NCBI GenBank assembly: GCA_035578175.1
Contig: JAQMRL010000003.1
Coordinates: 103,528,969 to 103,592,968, forward strand
From: Catonia carolina
Lineage: Eukaryota > Arthropoda > Insecta > Hemiptera > Achilidae
Direction: 5' to 3'
Length of the DNA: 64,000 nt
Shown here: piece by piece, positions 11,282 to 23,393 of the stretch
How the letters are laid out: the number at the start of each line of letters is the position of its first letter
Numbering within the stretch: the first letter of the stretch is position 1
The notes under the pieces: model-generated
The model's database searches: none
What the model was told of the DNA's origin: nothing
Seen by the model: only the letters and a program-made list of their open reading frames with translations
Position numbers and translations under genes: made by a program

Positions 11282-11719
11282 GTTTCAGATAATATGCGGC
11301 AATATTTATACGAACTTGAAAAACAAAACAAAAAACATAAAACGAGGTTCAAATTCTACAATACTATTGCCGTCCCTACTCTCCTATATGGCAGCGAATC
11401 TTGGATACATTCAAAGAATATTGATAGCAAGATTCAAGCTGCAGAGATGAAATTTTTGCGTAGTGTGTTGGGATGCTCTAGAACGGACATGATAAGGAAT
11501 GATGAAATAGGAAGAGTTCTGTCTGTTCCACCATTACAAGACAAGATCTTACAGAATCGAAGAAACTGGTGCAGTTACTTGAACAAAATGCGATATGGGA
11601 GACTGCCAATAAAAGCTCAAAATTATAAATAAATTGGTACGAGAGATGTGGGAAGAACGAGGAAGAAATGAGAACCAGAGCAGATTCACTAAACCTAGAC
11701 CTTGAAGTGAAGAAGAAGA
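11282..11719 (+). mobile_element. RTE-type LINE relic, 3' end with GAA tail
   Basis: It encodes the C-terminal part of the same kind of protein as 7229-9193 (FKFYNTIAVPTLLYGSESW, IQAAEMKFLRSVLGCSRTD). The frame closes at QNYK with a stop, after which the decayed text (GTRDVGRTRKK) continues. The end is GAAGTGAAGAAGAAG, matching the tail of the 7179-9220 element. Confidence 0.9.
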
Positions 11720-12582
11720 TTGATTGTTTCTAAATTTTTCTCTCCAAATATTCACGAAAAATTTATGTTTGATTATTTTAAAATACTTTGCTCGGGTTTG
11801 AAAAGCACTCTACATTATTGAATGTTTTAATTTTTAAGTGTCAAATTACTCGGGTTATTCAATAATGTTCCCCAATTTCTTTCTAATTTGTTTCTGTAGT
11901 GTTCCATTGTTGAAGCTGTAAGTACAGTAATACCCCGAATATCCGAAACGTTAACTGTAACACAACCCACCTCTATTAATGATAAACGTAAAGATAAAGT
12001 CGGTTTTATTTCACCCCTTTCTTTGCTGTAAAATCCCAACTTCAAAATTAATATATTTTGTGTTCGCTGTCATTTACTATAATGTGCCCATATTTGCCCA
12101 AAATAACGTAATTAAACTGTTGTATCTATATTAAGTGCGTATAAATATATTTTAAGAATTACTGTAGTTTATTTTATAATCTAGTAAAAACTATTCAGAT
12201 AATTTTATAAAGAACGAACATCAATTATTTAATCAGCCTTATTTTTGTTAAAAAGCCATTAAATCATGTTGGATTAAAAAAAAATCCGTATTGAAATCAC
12301 GGTGTATCACTCGATGAAACGTGGGACCGGGCCGCATTACTCGTAACACAGTAGTTCTCTTATTCACACCGTAAGTTAAGTGACGAATTTTTTAACGACA
12401 GTAAATTTCCATACGAATTTGAAATCAAAATTGTTTGCTAGTAAACACGTCACTACATGTATTTTATTTCTTTGGTCTCTGACCGATTTTTCATAAAGAA
12501 CTTTTTTGTGATCTTTACTATGGCGTGCTAGCTAACTATTTGCTCCCTTTTCTCTTGAGATATTATGTTCTACGCTCAACTA

Positions 12583-12662
12583 TGTTTTCGACCTAATCGG
12601 GAATCAGACTCGGGATTCTGCTTTTTAGTACACAAATCGCAACCACTGCACCACGGAGGCGA
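12583..12662 (-). repeat. tRNA-derived SINE head, type C (copy C1)
   Basis: On the minus strand it reads GCCTCCGTGGTGCAGTGGTT (A-box region) and later GAGTCTGATTCCCGA (B-box region). The 3' tail is missing. Confidence 0.7.
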
Positions 12663-13634
12663 TCAATTGTATACTTTAATTAACTTAAGATATTCTTCTG
12701 TGTTTTTCCTTGATCAGAAAATACTATAAAAACTAATTAAGAATATTTTTCTGAAAGAAATTAGTAATTGAATAAACCTTGGAATTGTACTAAGGAATAA
12801 AAATAAATTACGGCAATTAAATTAACTAAATTATTAATTCGAAGAAAATTTCTATTCGTTGTAAACATTTTATTAGTAAACATTACTAAGCTATTAATTT
12901 TTAATATTGCCTATAAAAGTGTAATCACTGTTCGTTACATAAAATGGAGTAAGATTGAGCAATGTTGAAATATTATAATTATATAATAAAATTTATCCAG
13001 TTTAATAATATGAATTATGTTAGCATAGTACGGTCAACCGTATTATATTTTTCATATTATCCACCATATCCATTTTTTTATTGTTAAAGTTGTTACCGAA
13101 TTTTTGTATTTTATACAATGCAAAATTGAATAAAACCAATGAGTTGTGTTTCAATGAAACAGTTTATTACAACTCCAGTAATTATAAATAGTTAATTATG
13201 TGGAACTTTCTTCTGTTTAGCCTTGGTTAAGAATGAACTGATTTTAATGTAAATTTGACAAGGTAGGCAAATGAATTGCCGCTAAACTTAGCATCTTCCA
13301 ATTTAATCCTAAATATAAATTCAAACATTTAATTTAATTTGTTTATAGTAGTTTTTGCTACAGAATTGCAGACTTATGATAAATAATCACAATATTGAAC
13401 GTGTCAGCACTTATAAGTATTTTTCAATGAAATTGAATGATAGATATTATGATCACTCTAAAGGAATGTTTTCAAAACATTTTCACATTTGGTTCGATAG
13501 AGCAAATCCTTAACGCTTAAGTAAATCTTTTAAAATGCTGAAATGACGAGTTCCGTTAAGATTACATTCTAAATACAGCCAATACATCTAGATCCAAGTA
13601 CAAAATTTTGATTCTTATTTTTTATTCTCATTTA
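12663..13634. other. AT-rich intronic stretch, nothing recognised
   Basis: I see no exon or repeat end here. Confidence 0.5.
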
Positions 13635-13640
13635 CTTTTT

Positions 13641-13820
13641 ACTTTCTCTTGCCTATATGAATATAGCTATAGGAAGGAAAGTATTATTTTCACATCGATT
13701 TTTTGAAATTGAGTTTTCACCGGATGTACACGTTTTCAGACCCCCCTGAACCCAAAAAGACGTTTTTACCGATTGATTTGTGTGTGTGTGTATGTGTGTG
13801 TGTGTGTGTGTGTTTTTTTT
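13641..13820 (+). repeat. HINE-like element, 5' end with GT microsatellite (copy H2)
   Basis: It starts ACTTTCTCTTGCCTATATG, has the subterminal palindrome CTATATGAATATAGCTATAGG, the block TTTTCAGACCCCCCTGAACCC and then (GT)n to about 13813. The copy stops after the microsatellite. Confidence 0.85.
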
Positions 13821-14689
13821 TAGTTTTAAACAGTAACTTAAAGTTGTATAGAAATTTCTACTCTGCCGTTTTAGAATGCAACCCTCCAATAAATATAACT
13901 CAGGTGCTTATACTTCTTGACTTAATTAATTTTTCACTCTCATTTATTTTATGTTACCATTGTTTTGATTGGTACTCCCGGTATGCCAACATTTTCGATA
14001 ATCCAACTAACATCCGTTTCTGTGACTATCGGATTATCAATATTCTACTGTATAAATATTTTTTGTTACTAAAATTTATTTTTCTGTAGAGCGAGAGAGC
14101 AATAATTACTGCATATGAACTGGACTAAGTCGTTTCCAAAAAGAAAAACATTAACCCTCTTTTTTCTAACAAATTTAATTGAAAGGAAAACGAAGAAATT
14201 AGTTTTATCTTAACAAATGACATACAAGGACTTTCATTTTAATGTTGTTTGCAAAATTATCTTTATTAAGATCGAGTTCTCAGAAACAAAGTTTCTAAAG
14301 TTTTCACATTTATCTTGTGACTTAAACAAATAAAATTTATCAATACACTTATGCAAATTAAGTCCTACTTAATACCAGTAGCCTGTGTAACTTAAGTCTT
14401 AGCAACAACTTACACTTCATAAACCAGTTATTTTAAGGTTTTGGAATTTAAAAACTGCAAATGCTAAAAATAAATAAGGAATATTTAATTAAGTAAGCAA
14501 AGTTTGTTTAGAACAACTTTTTTATTTAACGAAATTTGTTAAAAAAACGAGGGTAATGTCTTTCATACGCATCATTTACACGAGTTTGATTATTTGTCCC
14601 ATTATTGAAACTAAAAACTTGCGTGTTTAATGATACAACATTATAAAAAATGTCTTTCAGCTAGCGTACACCCTTATCTGCAACAGTTA

Positions 14690-14832
14690 ATAAATGAGTA
14701 CAGAATTTGAACAGGATGATGTTAATTTATGTATGGCTCTTGGATGGTCACCATACAAAGTCATTCGCGTAAATTATGTAACTTAACACTTTCTACGAGC
14801 CGATTGATTGGGCTGGCGCGTAGGACGTCAAT
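14690..14832 (-). repeat. Interspersed repeat type E, decayed copy
   Basis: It matches 53905-54050 and, inverted, 21119-21290: TTTGAACAGG, CACCATACAAAGTCATTCGC, GATTGGGCTGGC. The head of the family is weakly tRNA-like. Confidence 0.65.
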
Positions 14833-15523
14833 TCTCGAAAATTAGGTCCGTTAATGATTTGTCATATTTGAAACAAAAGGTCTTGTATTTTAAATCCGGT
14901 TATCATATTTTAATAAAATCAAACATGACAGAAATTCGCTTTGTCATTATTTAAGACACCTTAAGATCTAGTAAAGTATTTTCATATTAAGTTGTTTTAG
15001 AGTTTCAAAGTATTATAGTACCTTTTCATTGAAGTCCCTACATTCATAAAGTAACAGAATATTATTGGCGTTAAAATGTACAATTTAAATGAATGTAGAT
15101 ATAGCTTATTCACCATTTATGCGCCTAAATCTGTTTATACTAGAATTATAGTCCATTCGAAATAGCATGATAGTACTACTTAAATGGAATAAGGAACAGA
15201 GAGAATTTTGTTATGTGCGCATGCGTCAGTGCTACCACTAAAGATTTTTTTCTGTTAACTTTCACTGTTAGTGAATGAAAACGTTTTAAAAGATAAATTA
15301 TTAATGGGAAAGAAGAAAAAAATAATGATTTTTCCAATAATACACGGAAAATAGAAATCGAAATTATTAATTATAATTTTATTATTAATTAAAAATGAAT
15401 TATGAAATATTAATGTTTTAATTAATCACGTCTTGTGTATTTAATGCATGGGTTACTGAATCTAACAATAAAAAATGACAGTAAAATGATTGACGAAAAT
15501 TCCATATGATTTTAAAAATTGCA
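14833..15523. other. Intronic stretch, nothing recognised
   Basis: No coding or repeat structure that I can name. A CG-containing TGTGCGCATGCGTCAG string lies near 15217. Confidence 0.45.
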
Positions 15524-15535
15524 AAACAAAGATTT

Positions 15536-15726
15536 TTTTTTTTAATTTATTTAACGTCGCATCAACATCAAAGGTCATTAGCGACGACGTTGGGGTGTAA
15601 CTGTGTGTAATGAGGATGAAATGATTATTTGTAACGTATGAAAATACGCCGTGCCTGAGTGGGATTCGAACCCAGGTCCGCATGATGAGAGGCGAGCACG
15701 TTACCAACTGCGCCAATGCGGCCGGC
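15536..15726 (-). repeat. tRNA-derived SINE, type A (copy A1)
   Basis: On the minus strand the head is GCCGGCCGCATTGGCGCAG with B box GGGTTCGAATCCC, then GGCACGGCGTATTTTCATAC and an A-rich end. It is flanked by a perfect 12-bp duplication AAACAAAGATTT at 15524-15535 and 15727-15738. Confidence 0.92.
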
Positions 15727-15738
15727 AAACAAAGATTT

Positions 15739-16880
15739 ATATTATATTTTGTACGAATAATTAAAAGGGAAATTTTACTTTCGAAAAGGGACTTTTTATT
15801 CTGAAAAATTACCACCATTCAGAGACTTACTATCATGCTATTTCAAATGGACTGTACCTGGGTTGATTCCACGCTGAAGTTTTTAATCTAAACAAATACA
15901 GTAAGCTATTATCGAGCTGCCAATTTGCAATTTAGTTTTGAAAAATTCACCAGTCGACATGTCTTTAAAACTTATTTCTTTTAAAAATTTTATGAAATAA
16001 ATAAACTCGTTTCATTCTCTCAAAGTTATTTTCAACAAAAGAAATTTTTATGTGTCTAGTAACCGTTGTACGTATAAAATTCAAATGAAAAGAAGTAAAA
16101 TACTCTTCCTTTAAAAATCATTTAAATTTATGTAAATTTTGCAAATTTATTTTATGAATTTCTGTAACAATATTATGATTTATACTTTATATTTTCTTTT
16201 GTAACTTTCTCGTAATTTATATTTCTTATGTTATTATCTTTGAATCGTCACACATGTGATTTATTTACTATATAACTAAAACTTTACAAAATAATACAAT
16301 AAACAGTGAAGTTAGTTTGTATTTTTAATGTTTTAGTACATTACAATAATTGCCGTTAAATTTATCTTCAGTTATTTTACTCCTTGTGTAAAGAATACGA
16401 GAAATTACGAACTGTGTTCAATGGACTTGAGTTTGTTGTAAAAAAAACTCAGCTTCAGGAGAGGAGTAATCAATGAAACCAGAATAACCGATGGATAAGA
16501 CAACATTCGACTTAAATTATTCCACTTTATTGTTTATCATTTATTTGGTTTGAAGTAAAAATAGTATATAAATTTATCTGAATTAATAATAAATTCCATC
16601 CCAAATAAAGTAATTGTATCGTGCTATTTATAATGTTTTAAATCCAAATACATGATCTTTTCTGATTATTAAAAAATTATTTTATGTTCAGTTATTTTTT
16701 CTGGATGGCCATAATAATTTTATAAGGATACAAGAAATGTGTTTCTTTCATTATTGTTAATATATTTACTTCATTAAACCATCCAGTACAATTCTACGTA
16801 AGATAATAAGTCAGATAGAAAATGAGAAATCACCAGATATGGAAATACTAATTTTTATAGAGAGAGGTTCTTGGTCTAAA
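15739..16880. other. AT-rich intronic stretch, nothing recognised
   Basis: No exon, repeat terminus or RNA gene was identified. Confidence 0.5.
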
Positions 16881-16889
16881 ATTCAGTCG

Positions 16890-17300
16890 CCTAAAAATTA
16901 AGGTGATAGTGGTCGGTAAAATTCCTTACATACGAAGAGACTTACTAATTGAAAATCAACCGATTGAGCGGTTAAGAAATTTAACTATTTAGGAAGTTGA
17001 ATTGCAGCATATTTGGAGCCAGCAGTGAAAATATGAAAACACATTGAAGTAGCGAGGCTGGCATTTCTTAAAATGAAATATTGCTTGTTAATTGTTGTTT
17101 ACTACTTCGTTTCCTGTTTGATAAAGGTTTGTAAAAACATACATCTACTTTCTGCTAATCGGTTGTGGAAACTTGGACGTAGAGTATGCAGTCCATGCAT
17201 CGTTTAGAAGCTTCCGAGTTGTGGGTTTTTAGATGAATTTTCTGGATTTCGCGGACTGGTCATGGTACGAACGTAGATGTTTTGAAGTATGGATGTGGAC
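16890..17300 (+). mobile_element. RTE-type LINE relic (heavily decayed)
   Basis: Translation in shifting frames gives ENQPIERLRNFNYLGS and later SMHRLEASELWVFR followed by ISRTGHGTNVDVLK, which parallel RVPQFTYLGTLI, KRLEAFEMWLYRR and ISWMDKVTNKAVLERM in the 47494-48096 relic. Stops and frameshifts are frequent. Confidence 0.75.
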
Positions 17301-17450
17301 CGTGAATTAACGAGCATAATCAAATAAAAGTGCCAACTTAGGTCACTCATACCAACCTCTAGACATAACTACAGCAGTACCTAGTTTATGTTTATCTCAT
17401 ACAAAAAGCTCGTCTGATTACTATTAATTCATGTTTATGTAATTCTACTT

Positions 17451-17842
17451 GTTGTTTAGATCATTAGCCGAAAGGCTGGTTTGTACCTCTAGAGATTTTA
17501 CCAAGTAAAAACGAGGAGTGAGGTGGTTTACCATTACCTCCTCACTGAGTGGAAAAGTATGTTTATCAGCATGCCGGGCCCTCTGAAAAGCACATATTTT
17601 CCACTCTGCAAATGACACCTTTACTTCATTCACCACAGGGTCTGGCTGTATAATGAAAGTCATTACTTTCAGAGGAGACAACTCTGATTAGTGTCTTGCA
17701 CCTCTACCTCTTCTGTTCTTAAATGATTCAGTCATTTAATTGGCTGACCATGTGATAAGAAATAGAACTAGTATTTATTTTAGCCGTGCAACGAACAGAT
17801 TGAGTGTAAATAATTTGACACTCCACCTGTCTGTTATGGGCA
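17451..17842 (-). repeat. Hairpin-ended SINE (family S), copy S4
   Basis: On the plus strand it starts GTTGTTTAGATCATTAGCC and ends CTGTCTGTTATGGGCA. Just beyond the 5' end a short imperfect tandem of CCTGTCTGTTATGGG-like units continues to about 17890. Confidence 0.85.
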
Positions 17843-18186
17843 ATGATTTGTTACCTGTCTGTGATGGGAAATGAACTGTCTGTTATGGTATTTCTACTAA
17901 GAACTCAAAAACCCCTGAATCAATTTTAATGTGTTTTATATGTCGATCAATTTATAGAATTTTCAGAAGATTTTAGTAAAATTAATTTGAAAATAAGCAT
18001 GGATATCACCATTTTTCCTTAACTTGTTTTTATAAAGCCTTTCTCGTCGTGTAGAATTTATATTTATATTTCCTCAAAAGCAACTTAGAGGAAATTCCAA
18101 GTTTTACTTGGGTATTTGACAAATTATTAAAAGCTGTATTTTCGTTTTCAAGTTATCAACAATTTAATAACAAAAAAAATATATTT

Positions 18187-18470
18187 TTTTCTTCTTCTTC
18201 TTCTTTATACGGGTTAGGGTTATACCTGTTCCGGCACCCATCTTTTCTTCGGCCTGCCAATATCTCTACTTCCCAGTGGTTTGTCTCTTCTAGCTACCCT
18301 AGGCAAGCGGCTTTCTGGCATCCTATTTAAATGATCGACCCATTGGACACGACATAATTTTTTTTCGTTGAGTGGAAAACTCCCAATTCTTTCATTATAT
18401 CTTCATTTCTGATCATGCCTACTCTCGTACAACCCTTGACAGACCCTGTCAAAATATACAATTTTAGAAC
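18187..18470 (-). mobile_element. RTE-type LINE relic, 3' end
   Basis: On the minus strand the text GCTRVGMIRNEDIMKELGVF, then WEVEILAGRRKDGCRNRY and a (GAA)n end (seen as TTCTTCTTC at 18188) matches the C-terminal tail of RTE-type elements in this window. Confidence 0.85.
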
Positions 18471-19255
18471 TAATTATTCTGAATGGGATACTAAAATGGA
18501 TGGAACCGGGTAACGCGCTGTTGGCAAATAATTTGAAGCTTGATTTATCTAGAATATACGATTACATTAAACGTATTCAAAATCTGTTAAAACGATAAAA
18601 ATACGAGTAGATTCTACTGTACTGCATGAAAACAAAAGTACAGACGTATTATGAAAACTAACTTTCCGAGCTCAAAGATCATTAAAACGGAATTTCAAAG
18701 AGATTTTGAAAAATTAATTTATAGTAGATTACATAACCAGCAGTTTTACACTACGTGAGATATGAGAGAAAGCAAAAAAGGTGTAATGGATACAGTTGAT
18801 GCATCACGTATAAATGTATTATACAACAAGCCGCTTAATATAATAAGATCACTGTGATCAAAAGATGTGTATTTAAAAGTTAACTATAATGCTTTAGGCT
18901 TTCAGAACTCGTTTAACTGAATACTGTTTGTTGTTAAATAAGGCCTACTCTTCGGGTGATTTTCTATTTATATTTGGAGTACAATAACCATTGATCTATT
19001 GAAAAGTCTTAATAATAAGGTCTCTAAAAGTATTTCTTTCAAAGTCTCTCTTTAACAATGTTATTCAATTTCTTCTTAATTAGATACCTTTTATTAAAAA
19101 ATAAATAAATAAAACTAAATAATATATCTATAAATAAACTGGGTTGTTATTTGAATTGATTATTATAAAGTAAGTTTAATGATTTGTTTTTGTATTATTT
19201 GTTTGCCTAAAGCTTGTTTTTTTCTACTCCTAGTTACGTTTCATTAAATGATGAG
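18471..19255. other. AT-rich intronic stretch, nothing recognised
   Basis: No exon or repeat structure identified. Confidence 0.5.
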
Positions 19256-19269
19256 ATTTACTAATTTTT

Positions 19270-19659
19270 GTTGTTTAGGTCTTCAGCCAAAAGGCTGGTT
19301 TGAACCTCAAGAGGTTTTACTAAGTAAAGCGAGGAGTGATTTGGTTTACCTTTACCTTCCTCATCGAGTGGAAAGGAATGCTAATCAGCATGCCTAACCC
19401 TCAAAACATATACTTTCCACCCTAAAAATGACACCTTCACTTTATTCACCACAGGTTCTGGATTTATAATGAAATTCATTACTCTCAGAGGAGATAACTC
19501 TTGACTAGTGCCTTTTACACCTCTACCTCTTATGTTCTTAGATGCTTCAGTCATATAATTGGCTGACCATGTGATAAGAAACCGAACTATTTTTTTGTAG
19601 CCCTTGTACTAGCAGATCGAGTGCAAATAATTTAACACTTCACCTGTCTTTTATGGGCA
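19270..19659 (-). repeat. Hairpin-ended SINE (family S), copy S5
   Basis: The flanks ATTTACTAAT (19256-19265) and ATTTATTAAT (19661-19670) form a 10-bp duplication with one difference. The end hairpin CAGCCAAAAGGCTG is present. Confidence 0.88.
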
Positions 19660-19670
19660 TATTTATTAAT

Positions 19671-20918
19671 CAGGAAATAATAATGAATTGAAATTATATT
19701 ATGGGATCAGTCGCACTCGAACTTTATTCTAGAAATTTAACTAAATCAATGGAAATTTATGTATTTATGGTAATTTAATTTTATTTATTTTAAATAATGG
19801 AAATCAATGGACTTATCAAAAAAAATGTGTAACAAATCTGGTAAGCGAATAAGATTTTCATCATTTTGGTATAACTTAAGTTCACCGAATATTTTCTTTA
19901 TGCCAGTACTTAATGGTACACAGTATTTTAAGTCGTATTTAAAAAATCAACGTTTCTATACTTACTTGAGTCACGAGTTTGCCTTTAGTTGCATCGAAGG
20001 GTAAAGGGGAAAAGCATCAGTGCGCATGCGCGACAGCTTTAATTTCAGTACAACCAACAAAACAACGTCTGCTATACCCAGAGCACATACAGTATATCGC
20101 GGAACCTTTTGTAGGTTAACAGAACGAATATAAATGTTTGTTAACGTAAACAGAAATGTAAGTGTCTCGAAAATGTGGTCGGATTATTTACAGAGCTGAA
20201 CGATACCTAATATGCAGTGTAATAAAATGTTGTGAAGTTGAAGCTGAACAAAGTGTGTTTCCTTGCCTCTTAACAAAAGCCATGAGCGAGTGACTAACTA
20301 CTATGATGTTTCTACAATTCGAAAAATAAAGAAGAAAATAAAAGACGTGAAGGAGCTCCTTACTAGCCTTCTTCAACAGTTTTGTTGACATATGCTAAAA
20401 AAAGGAAACTGTTCGGTAGATACTAGTGAGACTGACAGAGAGAAGACGATGGTGACAGCGATAGTAAAAAGGCGATTCATTAGTAGAAGATGTTGTTCCA
20501 ATAGAATGTACCTTATTCTAAAGGCTACCTTATTCTATTGCTGGTAATACAGCAATAATATATTATATTATTATTATTGAATTATTGTTTATTGCTGGTA
20601 ATTACAGTAAATCAAACATTTCTAGTCATGTAATTAAGCTTTAGGCAATATAACAGATCAGATATTTTTCTTATAAGGTTTATAAAGAAAACATTTTCTC
20701 GGAATAAACCACAGCTTACAAAATGTATGCAGAAACTGCACGTAGTGAATGTAGTGCCTCACTTTCGAGGTTGGCAGCACTGTCATTTTCACGTCCTTTC
20801 CTCACAGCCATCCATACGCAAAAGGCAATCTCGTGACTAAAGTGTCTATAGCTCGTATATTAATAGCTTGTTCTGTATTAGTCAATATTTTCCCAATTTT
20901 TCATCATTCCTAAAATCT
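19671..20918. other. Intronic stretch with a CG-palindrome, no exon recognised
   Basis: The palindrome TGCGCATGCGC at about 20021-20031 matches the consensus of NRF-1-type activator sites, which often mark promoters. I cannot link it to a coding exon. Imperfect repeats of ATTGCTGGTAAT-like text lie at 20535-20600. Confidence 0.4.
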
Positions 20919-20919
20919 T

Positions 20920-21078
20920 TTTTTTTTGTTTTACGTCCGACTTTTGTAAATTTTTAGGCTCACACTAAATTGATGGATAAAAATGAGTGATGGAAGAGTG
21001 CCAGATCTGACTGGGAATCGAACCCAGGAACTCTGGCATTGAGGCCAGCTTTACTGACCACTACACCAACAAATTTAA
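20920..21078 (-). repeat. tRNA-derived SINE, type B (copy B2)
   Basis: On the minus strand it reads GTTGGTGTAGTGGTCAG (A box) and GGGTTCGATTCCCAG (B box), then TCATCACTCATTTTTATCC and the tail AAAGTCGGACGTAAAAC followed by A-rich sequence. Confidence 0.9.
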
Positions 21079-21118
21079 TAGTTTAAAGAAATTTTTGTAA
21101 TTTTATATATAAATACAA

Positions 21119-21290
21119 ATATTAGGCCTTCGGGGTCAGCCCAGTCAGTCAGCTGGTAGAAAGTTGCTATTATTTGTTAAGTAACACCGGTTGGGCAAGC
21201 GACTTTGTATGGTGACCAGTTGACAGCCATCCATGAATAAACTCTACTGGGGGTCCCTGTTCAAACTCATGTCTCGACGTTCACGTTAAT
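21119..21290 (+). repeat. Interspersed repeat type E
   Basis: It starts near GGTCAGCCCAGTCAGTCAGC and ends GGGGGTCCCTGTTCAAACTC. Inverted relatives are at 14690-14832 and 53905-54050. The CAGCTGGTAGAAAG and TGTTCAAACTC strings are weakly A- and B-box-like. Confidence 0.75.
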
Positions 21291-21442
21291 TAGAAAAAAG
21301 GACATTTGTACCAAATTTTAGGTCCAAATTTTCTGTAGTTAAAAATTATTTAATTCTCCACTATCCACTTCCTACAAACCCGACGTTTTATAATTCTATG
21401 GAAAAGTTTGATTTTTAGCAATTGCTTGTGAAAGGATTGTCT

Positions 21443-21775
21443 AGTGGTTGGCTGTAAACTGATAATAAGGTCTTCGCCGCGAATCAGCTGTTTAACAGGT
21501 GATTTGGAGATGAAATTTCCGTGGTTCAAATGCTAGTAAAGGTAGTCACTTTTACACTGTTTTGAATACTAGACAGTGGTTACCGGTGTACTTTAGATGG
21601 TTTGGGTTCAATTGACCATACTCTCTCCAGAAATATTCGGTCTGTTCAAGATTACACCTCATTTACACGTCATACATAATGTATGGATTAAGGATGATAA
21701 TATTATTATCATTCTTGGGTCATGATATTTCCTATTGTTCTTAAATTGAGCAAATCGCAATATTCACTCAAGGAT
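21443..21775 (+). repeat. tRNA-like SINE, type D (long variable arm)
   Basis: The head TAGTGGTTGGC, the hairpin CAGCTGTTTAACAGGTG and the B-box-like TGGTTCAAATGC lie as in a Leu/Ser-type tRNA with a long variable arm. The body TTGGGTTCAATTGACCATAC and tail TATTGTTCTTAAATTGAGC are shared with the other type D copies. Confidence 0.82.
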
Positions 21776-22885
21776 TAAAAAAAACGGTTGCCTGTAATTA
21801 CATAAAAACATTACGCGACAAATTTTACGATTCTCGTTTTAACGGTTATGGAGAAAATTTGACGATTCAATCAAGGAGTGTTTTTGAGCTCTTGCTTTCT
21901 TATATATAGACACAAATATGACCAGATGCAAAATATTCAAAAAATGTCATTGTTGTTGAGGGGAGGTGTAAATTCAAAACCGAAATCTTACTTACACTGA
22001 GTATTTATGACAAATATCACAAAGCTTAATCAATATTTTTGTTTTGTAAAATTATATGAAGTACAATATGAGAGGCGACAGCCCAATTTTCTCAATTAAC
22101 ACCATTATATGCTCTGTATTTCCCACTTTTTTAAACAATGCACGAAAATAAATACTTTTTCATTTTTTTAGAGAAACCTTTTTTTATGTTGAATAAAAAA
22201 ATAATTTCTTGAATCGGAGGAACTATGAATGAAACAGTTTTTTGTCTTTGTAAATAGAAACCGGAAAGTAATACGTACAACGAAAACAATCAAATATATA
22301 TATTTTTTTTTTGAATCAATATTACCAAAAAAAAAGTTGAAATATTTTTATCTGGAATAATTTTATGAAAAAATTATGGTTAAAATCTGTCGAAATTTTA
22401 TCCCGATGTAGCATCATTATAAATCTCCTTTATTATTATCGTATGTCTCATGACAAAGGATATAGGAATATTTAAGGAGATTATGTTTCCTTCAACAAAC
22501 GTGTCTTTTTTTAACTTCTTCATCCTTAGATACTTAAAAATTATTTTTATAATTTAAATTAAAAGAACCTCTCCATTTTTTGATACCTAAACAGGAATAA
22601 TTAAAAATAAAATATTGAGTAAGAATAGTCCGATTTTGTATTTAACTAAATTCGATGAGATATAATTTTTAAAAATAAAATTCTCATGTCTAGGACCGTG
22701 TTGCGCCCAATCCTAGGAACAGATTTATGTTACGCCTAAAACTTCAAAAAATGACCATATGATTTATCAAAAGTTAATTCCACACGATAAATGTTTACAT
22801 TCATAGTCAAAAAAAATTAAATTTATTTACCTTTTACCAAATACCTACAAAAAAAAAATAGTAACTGATGTACTTCTAACTCTCC
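21776..22885. other. AT-rich intronic stretch, nothing recognised
   Basis: No coding or repeat structure that I can name. Confidence 0.5.
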
Positions 22886-22899
22886 TTAATATGGGGTTA

Positions 22900-23080
22900 C
22901 CGGCCGCATTGGTGTAGTTGGTAACGTGCTCGCCTCGTTCGAATCTTGGGTCTTGGGTTCGAATCCCATTCAGGCACGGCATATTTTCATACGTTATAAA
23001 AAAATCATTTCATCCTTCACCGTCTGCATTATCAGTAATTGCAGAATAGTCGGACGTTAAATAAAAAAATTAAAAAAAAA
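22900..23080 (+). repeat. tRNA-derived SINE, type A (copy A2)
   Basis: Head CGGCCGCATTGGTGTAGTTG, B box GGGTTCGAATCCC, body GGCACGGCATATTTTCATAC, tail CAGAATAGTCGGACGTTAAA. A perfect 14-bp duplication TTAATATGGGGTTA flanks it at 22886-22899 and 23081-23094. It sits about 0.3 kb into intron 1 of transferrin. Confidence 0.95.
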
Positions 23081-23393
23081 TTAATATGGGGTTAAGAATA
23101 AAGTTACTAGACGATTAAATAAATCATTGAATTATTATTAAGAATTGAAATAAATAATAAAAATTAGCGAAGACATTTTTGCCGAGAAATCTAAAAAAGA
23201 AATCAGGAACCAATATTCGAAACCGAAAAACTACCCTTCGAGTTTTAATATAAAAATAGCATAAAAATGAATTTTCTTAATGTACGAACATAAATATCAT
23301 TAACCTGAAATGTATTTCTTTTAAATAATATATATGTCATTTTTCTTGTATAAATTTAATTAGCAGTTAAGTAAATTGTTAATTATTACTCAC

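Larger units (their letters stand above)
11928..14052. mobile_element. Possible pogo/Tigger-like element, decayed
   Basis: The left end reads TA-CAGTAATACCCCGAATATCC. The right end, reverse-complemented, reads TA-CAGTAGAATATTGATAATCC. Both resemble pogo/Tigger termini with TA target duplication. About 2.1 kb lies between, with no transposase recognised and a tRNA-SINE and a HINE fragment inserted. The two ends may belong to different elements. Confidence 0.35.
9398..23393 (-). other. Transferrin intron 1 (about 14 kb)
   Basis: It is bounded by GTGAGT after exon 1 and CAG before exon 2 on the minus strand. It contains four RTE relics, three S-family SINEs, several tRNA-type SINEs and a HINE-like fragment. 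No further exon with convincing transferrin coding was seen inside it. Confidence 0.85.

Noticed and set aside
15462..15818. 118-codon minus-strand frame
   Set aside because: It spans a type A SINE including its target duplications, so it is chance openness.
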